Positions 7,069 through 10,482 of a stretch of DNA of 10,482 nt are shown here, in pieces. Position 1 is the stretch's first letter. Each line of letters starts with the position of its first letter. This DNA comes from an uncultured Salinimicrobium sp. (GTDB lineage: Bacteria > Bacteroidota > Bacteroidia > Flavobacteriales > Flavobacteriaceae), in NCBI GenBank assembly GCA_946887025.1, contig CAMPJY010000100.1:1-10482 (forward strand). Reading direction: 5' to 3'. The notes under the pieces were generated by a model, which searched no databases, was not told where the DNA came from, and saw nothing but the letters and a program-made list of their open reading frames with translations. Made by a program: the position numbers and the translations under genes.

Positions 7069-8619
7069 ATGGAAAATATCAAAGCCCCCCAGTCGGTAAA
7101 TTACACATCAAAAAATGTGATCAGTCTTGAAAAGGGCAAAATCCCTCCGCAAGCTGTTGACCTGGAGGAAGTTGTGCTTGGAGCGATGATGATCGATAAA
7201 AAAGGGGTAGATGAGATTATCGATATTCTTCACCCGAATGTTTTCTATAAGACGGCTCACCAGTACATTTTTGAAGCCATCTTCAAACTCTTTGAGAACT
7301 CGGAACCTGTCGACTTATTAACAGTCTCCACCCAGTTGAGGAAAGACCAGAAACTGGAGCAGGCCGGGGGTGATTTTTACCTGGTGCAGCTGACCCAGAA
7401 GGTGTCTTCTTCCGCGCATATTGAGTTTCACGCCAGGATCATCCTTCAGAAATATATTCAGCGCAGCCTGATCAAGATATCCAACGAGATTATCGAGGAA
7501 TCTTACGATGAAACCACCGATGTTTTTGACCTTCTGGACACTGCGGAATCCAAATTGTACGAGGTAACCCAGGGGAACATCAAACGTTCGTCTGAGACTG
7601 CCCAGGACCTTGTGATGCAGGCTAAAAAGAGGATTCAGGAGATATCCAACAAGGAAGGCCTCAGTGGGATTCCCTCTGGCTTCGACAAGCTTGACAAGCT
7701 TACTTCCGGCTGGCAGCCCAGTGACCTGGTTATTGTTGCGGCACGTCCGGGTATGGGTAAGACGGCATTGACCCTCTCCATGGCCCGAAATATCTCGGTA
7801 GGACAGAATATTCCGGTGGCATTCTTTTCCCTGGAAATGTCCTCAGTACAGCTCATCACGCGTCTTATCTCTTCAGAAACCGGACTTTCTTCAGAAAAGT
7901 TAAGGACCGGGAATCTTGAAAAACACGAGTGGGAGCAGTTGAATGTCAAGGTGAAAGGGCTCGAAAAAGCACCTCTCTTTATTGACGATACGCCTTCCCT
8001 TTCCATTTTCGATCTAAGGGCCAAAGCACGAAGGCTGGCCTCACAGCACGGGATCAAGCTGATCGTGATCGATTACCTGCAACTGATGACCGCCGGAGGT
8101 AGCCAGAAAGGAGGGAACAGGGAACAGGAGATCTCCACCATTTCCCGAAACCTCAAGGCCCTGGCCAAGGAACTCAGTATTCCCGTTATCGCACTTTCCC
8201 AGCTTTCCAGGGCGGTGGAAACCCGTGGAGGAAGCAAAAGACCACTGTTAAGTGACCTTAGGGAATCCGGGGCGATTGAGCAGGATGCCGATATTGTATC
8301 CTTTATCTATCGTCCGGAATACTACAAAATTGACGAGTGGGATGATGAGGAGCGCACTCCTACCGAAGGCCAGGCAGAATTTATCGTCGCCAAGCACAGG
8401 AACGGTGGGCTTGAGAATATTCGCCTAAAATTCGTTGGACACTTGGGTAAATTCGATAACTTAGATGACTTTGACTCTCCCTTTGAATTCCATTCCAAGA
8501 TGAATGATGACGAATCCGGGGAAGACGGCTTTAAGACCAAACATCTTCCCAGTGCTGATGAGGCTTTCGGGAGTGCGATGAATGACTTTGACCATGATGA
8601 CAGCGACGTGCCGTTCTAA
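7069..8619 (+). CDS. dnaB: Replicative DNA helicase DnaB
   Basis: A 516-residue DnaB, the hexameric ATP-driven 5'-3' helicase that opens the replication fork and recruits primase. The N-terminal domain (about 25-130, from PPQAVDLEEVVLGAMMID) is followed by a linker (about 130-195) and the RecA-like motor. The motor contains Walker A ARPGMGKT (225-232), AFFSLEMSS (251-259), Walker B LIVIDYLQLM (331-340), the ALSQLSRAVETR segment (375-386, with the arginine-finger region nearby) and LRESGAIEQDADIV (397-410). The start MENIKAPQ is chosen because the extra residues before the N-domain resemble flavobacterial homologues. There is no intein. The last 40 or so residues form an acidic, probably disordered tail that ends DFDHDDSDVPF, strikingly like the SSB C-terminal tip. 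The coding end overlaps the next gene by up to 38 bp, in another frame. Confidence 0.98.
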   Translation: MENIKAPQSVNYTSKNVISLEKGKIPPQAVDLEEVVLGAMMIDKKGVDEIIDILHPNVFYKTAHQYIFEAIFKLFENSEPVDLLTVSTQLRKDQKLEQAGGDFYLVQLTQKVSSSAHIEFHARIILQKYIQRSLIKISNEIIEESYDETTDVFDLLDTAESKLYEVTQGNIKRSSETAQDLVMQAKKRIQEISNKEGLSGIPSGFDKLDKLTSGWQPSDLVIVAARPGMGKTALTLSMARNISVGQNIPVAFFSLEMSSVQLITRLISSETGLSSEKLRTGNLEKHEWEQLNVKVKGLEKAPLFIDDTPSLSIFDLRAKARRLASQHGIKLIVIDYLQLMTAGGSQKGGNREQEISTISRNLKALAKELSIPVIALSQLSRAVETRGGSKRPLLSDLRESGAIEQDADIVSFIYRPEYYKIDEWDDEERTPTEGQAEFIVAKHRNGGLENIRLKFVGHLGKFDNLDDFDSPFEFHSKMNDDESGEDGFKTKHLPSADEAFGSAMNDFDHDDSDVPF

Positions 8620-9907
8620 AATATCACTTCTTCCTTTCCTGAAAATTGTCGGGAAAGTATTGCTGTTTCTCGGTTTTTTCTTTTTCTGTACAGGGGCCTT
8701 CGCCTCCAGCATTCTCATTCCCATGGATGCGGAAACCCAGAAAAACCATTTAAAAGCTTATGGCATCACTTACTGGTCCCTGGAATCAAATGTGAAGGTC
8801 CAGTGGCTCCTGAACTACAGGGGCGGGTCCTTTCTGTTTCCGGATTCCGAGGAATTGCGGAAGGAATGCCAGATACGCGGAGTGTCCTTCGAAGTGATCA
8901 GCGACAATAAAACCGAGGAAATACTGGCCGAAATAAGTAGTCCCTCCCAGAACATGGAGGCGGTGCTGCTGGAAAAGGCGCCTAAAATTGCTGTTTATTC
9001 CCCCGATGGCAACCTGCCCTGGGACGATGCTGTGACCATGGTGCTTACTTATGCGGAAATCCCTTACGAAACCATCTATGATGAGGAAGTACTCAATGAT
9101 GCCCTGCTGCTCTACGACTGGCTCCATCTGCACCATGAGGATTTCACCGGGCAGTATGGGAAATTCTATCGCAATTACAGGGCTACTCCCTGGTATGTGA
9201 AGGATAAGGAGGAAGCCGAAGCCCGCGCCAGACGCCTGGGCTATGATAAGGTTTCCGAAGAAAAACTGGCTGTTGCCCTTAAAATCCGCGATTACGTGGT
9301 GGGAGGGGGTTTTATGTTTGCCATGTGCAGCGCTACTGACAGCTTTGATATTGCCCTGGCGGCAGAAGGGGTTGATATTGCAGAACCGATGTTCGATGGG
9401 GATCCAAGTGATCCCGATTACCAGAGCCTGCTCGATTACAGCAAGACTTTCGCCTTTACTGATTTTACCCTGGAGCGGGACCCCATGGTATATGAATTCT
9501 CTTCCATCGACATGACAGAAAAGAGGAGTATTCCCATGGAAAGTGATTATTTCAGTCTCATGGAATTCTCTGCCAAATGGGATCCTGTGCCCACCATGCT
9601 TACCCAGAACCACACCAGCCTTATCAAGGGTTTCATGGGCCAGACTACCTCCTATAATCCTTCTGAGATCAAACCCACGGTTCTGGTAATGGGTGAAAGC
9701 AAAATAAATGGGGAGGCGAGGTATATCCATGGGGTGAAAGGAAATGGATTCTTCACCTTCTACGGGGGCCACGATCCGGAGGATTATCAGCATAGGGTAG
9801 GGGACCCCAAAACGGAACTGGAGCTGCATCCTACCTCCCCCGGTTACAGGCTCATCCTGAACAACGTGCTTTTCCCCGCAGCTAAAAAGAAGCCACAGAA
9901 GACATAG
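8582..9907 (+). CDS. Exported protein of unknown function (usually labelled asparagine synthetase B)
   Basis: A 441-residue protein that I recognise as a conserved flavobacterial family often named 'asparagine synthetase B'. The sequence does not support that name: it has no N-terminal nucleophile cysteine and no SGGxDS ATP-pyrophosphatase motif. A basic stretch (Arg11, Lys13, Lys21, Lys25), a hydrophobic segment (26-39) and AFA (39-41) make a signal peptide, with likely cleavage after residue 41, so the protein is probably periplasmic. Conserved-looking blocks are ILIPMDAETQKNHLKAYGITYW (44-65, in two parts), KIAVYSPDGNLPWDDAVTMV (135-154), YDWLHLHHEDF (178-188), GGGFMFAMCSATDSFDIALA (241-260) and FTFYGGHDPEDYQHRVGDP (391-409). 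The GGGFMFAMCSAT turn with Cys249 and the alternating alpha/beta layout suggest a class I glutamine-amidotransferase-like fold; this is inference. The start lies inside dnaB. Met5 or Met6 are equally possible, and no good start exists after the dnaB stop. Confidence 0.85.
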   Translation: MTLTMMTATCRSKISLLPFLKIVGKVLLFLGFFFFCTGAFASSILIPMDAETQKNHLKAYGITYWSLESNVKVQWLLNYRGGSFLFPDSEELRKECQIRGVSFEVISDNKTEEILAEISSPSQNMEAVLLEKAPKIAVYSPDGNLPWDDAVTMVLTYAEIPYETIYDEEVLNDALLLYDWLHLHHEDFTGQYGKFYRNYRATPWYVKDKEEAEARARRLGYDKVSEEKLAVALKIRDYVVGGGFMFAMCSATDSFDIALAAEGVDIAEPMFDGDPSDPDYQSLLDYSKTFAFTDFTLERDPMVYEFSSIDMTEKRSIPMESDYFSLMEFSAKWDPVPTMLTQNHTSLIKGFMGQTTSYNPSEIKPTVLVMGESKINGEARYIHGVKGNGFFTFYGGHDPEDYQHRVGDPKTELELHPTSPGYRLILNNVLFPAAKKKPQKT

Positions 9908-9928
9908 GGACGCAGTGAATTGCGTCTC
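9907..9928. repeat. GACGCA/TGCGTC palindrome touching the stop codon
   Basis: GACGCA (9909-9914) pairs with TGCGTC (9921-9926) across a 6-nt loop. The stem extends outward by a G-T and a G-C pair to base 9907, the last base of the preceding stop codon. There is no T tract, so it is not a standard intrinsic terminator. It resembles short interspersed REP-type palindromes, although it could still protect or end the mRNA. Confidence 0.6.
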
Positions 9929-9952
9929 CACGGTCTCGTAAAGGTCCTCTGC

Positions 9953-10066
9953 TGCGCCAGATCTCCAGATCTGAGCGCAACCGGGCGGGAATCTCCAGAT
10001 TCCCGTGATGAAAGGCAGAAACGGCAATCTGGAGATTGCCACCCCATGGGTCCAAATCTGGAGATT
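9953..10066. repeat. Cluster of four ATCTGGAGAT-core palindromes (REP/BIME-like)
   Basis: The decamer ATCTGGAGAT occurs four times here: inverted (ATCTCCAGAT) at 9961-9970 and 9991-10000, direct at 10027-10036 and 10056-10065. Each sits at the centre of a palindrome whose outer arms differ between copies yet stay complementary: TGCGC plus CAGATCT with a one-base bulge (9953-9979), CGGGAATCT/AGATTCCCG (9986-10005), GGCAATCT/AGATTGCC (10023-10040) and AATCT/AGATT (10055-10066). Copies 1-2 and 3-4 face each other, so copies 2 and 3 can also pair over 12 bases. This fits palindromic intergenic repeats of the REP/BIME kind. No transposase gene is in the window. Confidence 0.8.
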
Positions 10067-10130
10067 GTAACTGACGTGAAATATCTTAGTGGAAGAATTT
10101 TTTTGATACCAACTATGGATTCCTCAATTG

Positions 10131-10150
10131 CCGGGGCTTTCAAGCCCCGG
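10131..10150. repeat. Perfect GC-rich palindrome
   Basis: CCGGGGCTT (10131-10139) and AAGCCCCGG (10142-10150) pair perfectly around a 2-nt centre. Weaker outer complementarity (GGATTC at 10117-10122 with GAATCC at 10163-10168) and a small CTAAG/CTTAG palindrome (10152-10163) flank it. It belongs to the same intergenic palindrome cluster but has a different core (GGCTT/AAGCC). Confidence 0.75.
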
Positions 10151-10167
10151 TCTAAGAACTTAGAATC

Positions 10168-10220
10168 CTCAGGGCTTTAGCCTAATTTTGAATTGATTGC
10201 AATTATGCTAAAGCCCTGAG
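10168..10220. repeat. 14-bp inverted repeat with 25-bp loop
   Basis: CTCAGGGCTTTAGC (10168-10181) is perfectly complementary to GCTAAAGCCCTGAG (10207-10220). The AT-rich loop has additional pairing potential (TAATT at 10183-10187 with AATTA at 10201-10205). The arms carry a GGGCTTTAGC core, related to the neighbouring GGGGCTT palindrome. No T run follows on either strand, so a terminator is not the obvious reading; a REP-like element is more likely. Confidence 0.75.
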
Positions 10221-10238
10221 AATAGGTCAATGGCATCC

Positions 10239-10259
10239 CCTCTGGCTGAAAGCCAGAGG
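10239..10259. repeat. CCTCTGGCT/AGCCAGAGG palindrome
   Basis: A perfect 9-bp stem (10239-10247 with 10251-10259) around a GAA loop. The GGCT...AGCC core echoes the two palindromes just upstream. It has no T tract and is read here as part of the REP-like cluster. Confidence 0.7.
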
Positions 10260-10267
10260 CAATTCAT

Positions 10268-10289
10268 TTCCGAATCTGGAGATTCTGAA
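10268..10289. repeat. Fifth ATCTGGAGAT-core palindrome
   Basis: The 12-mer AATCTGGAGATT recurs at 10273-10284 inside GAATCT/AGATTC (10272-10285). The stem continues as TTC/GAA (10268-10270 with 10287-10289) after one mismatch. It is the same family as the cluster at 9953-10066, about 200 bp away, with the GGCT-type palindromes in between. From 10290 to 10407 I see no gene, terminator or further clear repeat. Confidence 0.7.
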
Positions 10290-10407
10290 TAGCATCAAAT
10301 CCGTTAGCCGAAGAAATTAATGCAATTTCCTCATGTGGGGAATTTGGACCAGCTGCTGTACGGGCCGGAAATCCATCCCTGGACCTCAAAAATAGGCCAG
10401 ACTTTAT

Positions 10408-10415
10408 TATCTTTA
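10408..10415 (+). promoter_or_regulatory. Possible -7 element before the last gene
   Basis: TATCTTTA matches TAnnTTTG except for the final base and ends 6 nt before the ATG at 10422. The spacing would place transcription start almost on the start codon. Confidence 0.4.
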
Positions 10416-10421
10416 ATAAAT

Positions 10422-10482
10422 ATGGCCGACAGCAGGAACTTCAACAGGAGAGTAACAAAGACTATTTTCATAGCCCTGCTGA
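10422..10482 (+). CDS. N-terminal fragment of an unidentified protein
   Basis: An ATG at 10422 opens a frame of 20 codons to the window edge: MADSRNFNRRVTKT then the hydrophobic IFIALL. A basic stretch (Arg-Arg, Lys) leading into a hydrophobic run looks like a signal peptide or first membrane segment, so the product is probably exported or membrane-bound. It follows a -7-like element. Too little is visible to name it, and a chance open frame is not excluded. Confidence 0.5.
   Translation, partial: MADSRNFNRRVTKTIFIALL

Noticed and set aside
7684..7701. GACAAGCTT tandem 9-mer in dnaB
   Set aside because: It simply encodes Asp-Lys-Leu twice in the conserved GFDKLDKLTSG segment of DnaB; no separate function is needed.
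8786..10042. A 418-codon open frame on the minus strand opposite the exported-protein gene
   Set aside because: It lies almost entirely antisense to a gene with a signal peptide and a recognisable conserved protein family. Its translation shows no domain, and its first part is read through the intergenic palindromes. It is best explained as a by-product of codon bias in the real gene.
9953..10066. CRISPR-like array (four repeats about 30 bp apart)
   Set aside because: The repeated unit is only 10-12 bp and itself palindromic, copies switch orientation, spacing is irregular (30, 36, 29), and the 'spacers' are complementary arms of each copy. No cas genes are nearby.
9920..10180. An 86-codon plus-strand open frame in the intergenic region
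   Set aside because: It is a translation of the palindrome cluster, with no recognisable motif; the repeats explain the sequence better.

Overview
The window looks like chromosomal core-genome DNA from a member of the Bacteroidota, most likely a flavobacterium (Flavobacteriaceae). Four things point there: a transketolase split into two adjacent genes, promoter -7 elements of the TAnnTTTG type, no visible Shine-Dalgarno sequences, and protein sequences that closely match my memory of flavobacterial Tgt, AccA, DnaB and the secreted protein often labelled 'asparagine synthetase B'. I cannot name the genus.

Layout. Positions 1-599 (minus) hold nearly all of a small outer-membrane beta-barrel protein, cut a few residues before its C-terminus. 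Positions 722-2619 (minus) hold the C-terminal and N-terminal transketolase subunits, transcribed from a promoter near 2645 and ended by a strong intrinsic terminator at 662-696. A 164-bp divergent region separates this from a plus-strand operon at 2784-5884: tgt (queuosine tRNA modification), an LptF/LptG-family LPS-export permease and an EamA-family transporter, packed with a 1-bp gap and a 14-bp overlap. accA (5948-6901) has its own -7 box and intrinsic terminator. dnaB (7069-8619) follows, and its end overlaps a gene for an exported protein of unknown function (8582-9907). Positions 9908-10421 contain no convincing gene but a dense cluster of short palindromes of several families, resembling REP/BIME elements. 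The first 20 codons of another plus-strand gene begin at 10422.

The genes are mostly housekeeping: pentose-phosphate carbon flow, tRNA modification, envelope assembly, fatty-acid initiation and replication. I see no phage, CRISPR, toxin-antitoxin, insertion sequence or defence genes, and no clearly new multi-gene system. The points most worth a second look are the palindrome cluster with compensatory arm changes, a Tgt that lacks all three zinc-binding cysteines, a DnaB whose C-terminal tip mimics the SSB tail, and the exported protein whose usual name is not supported by its sequence.
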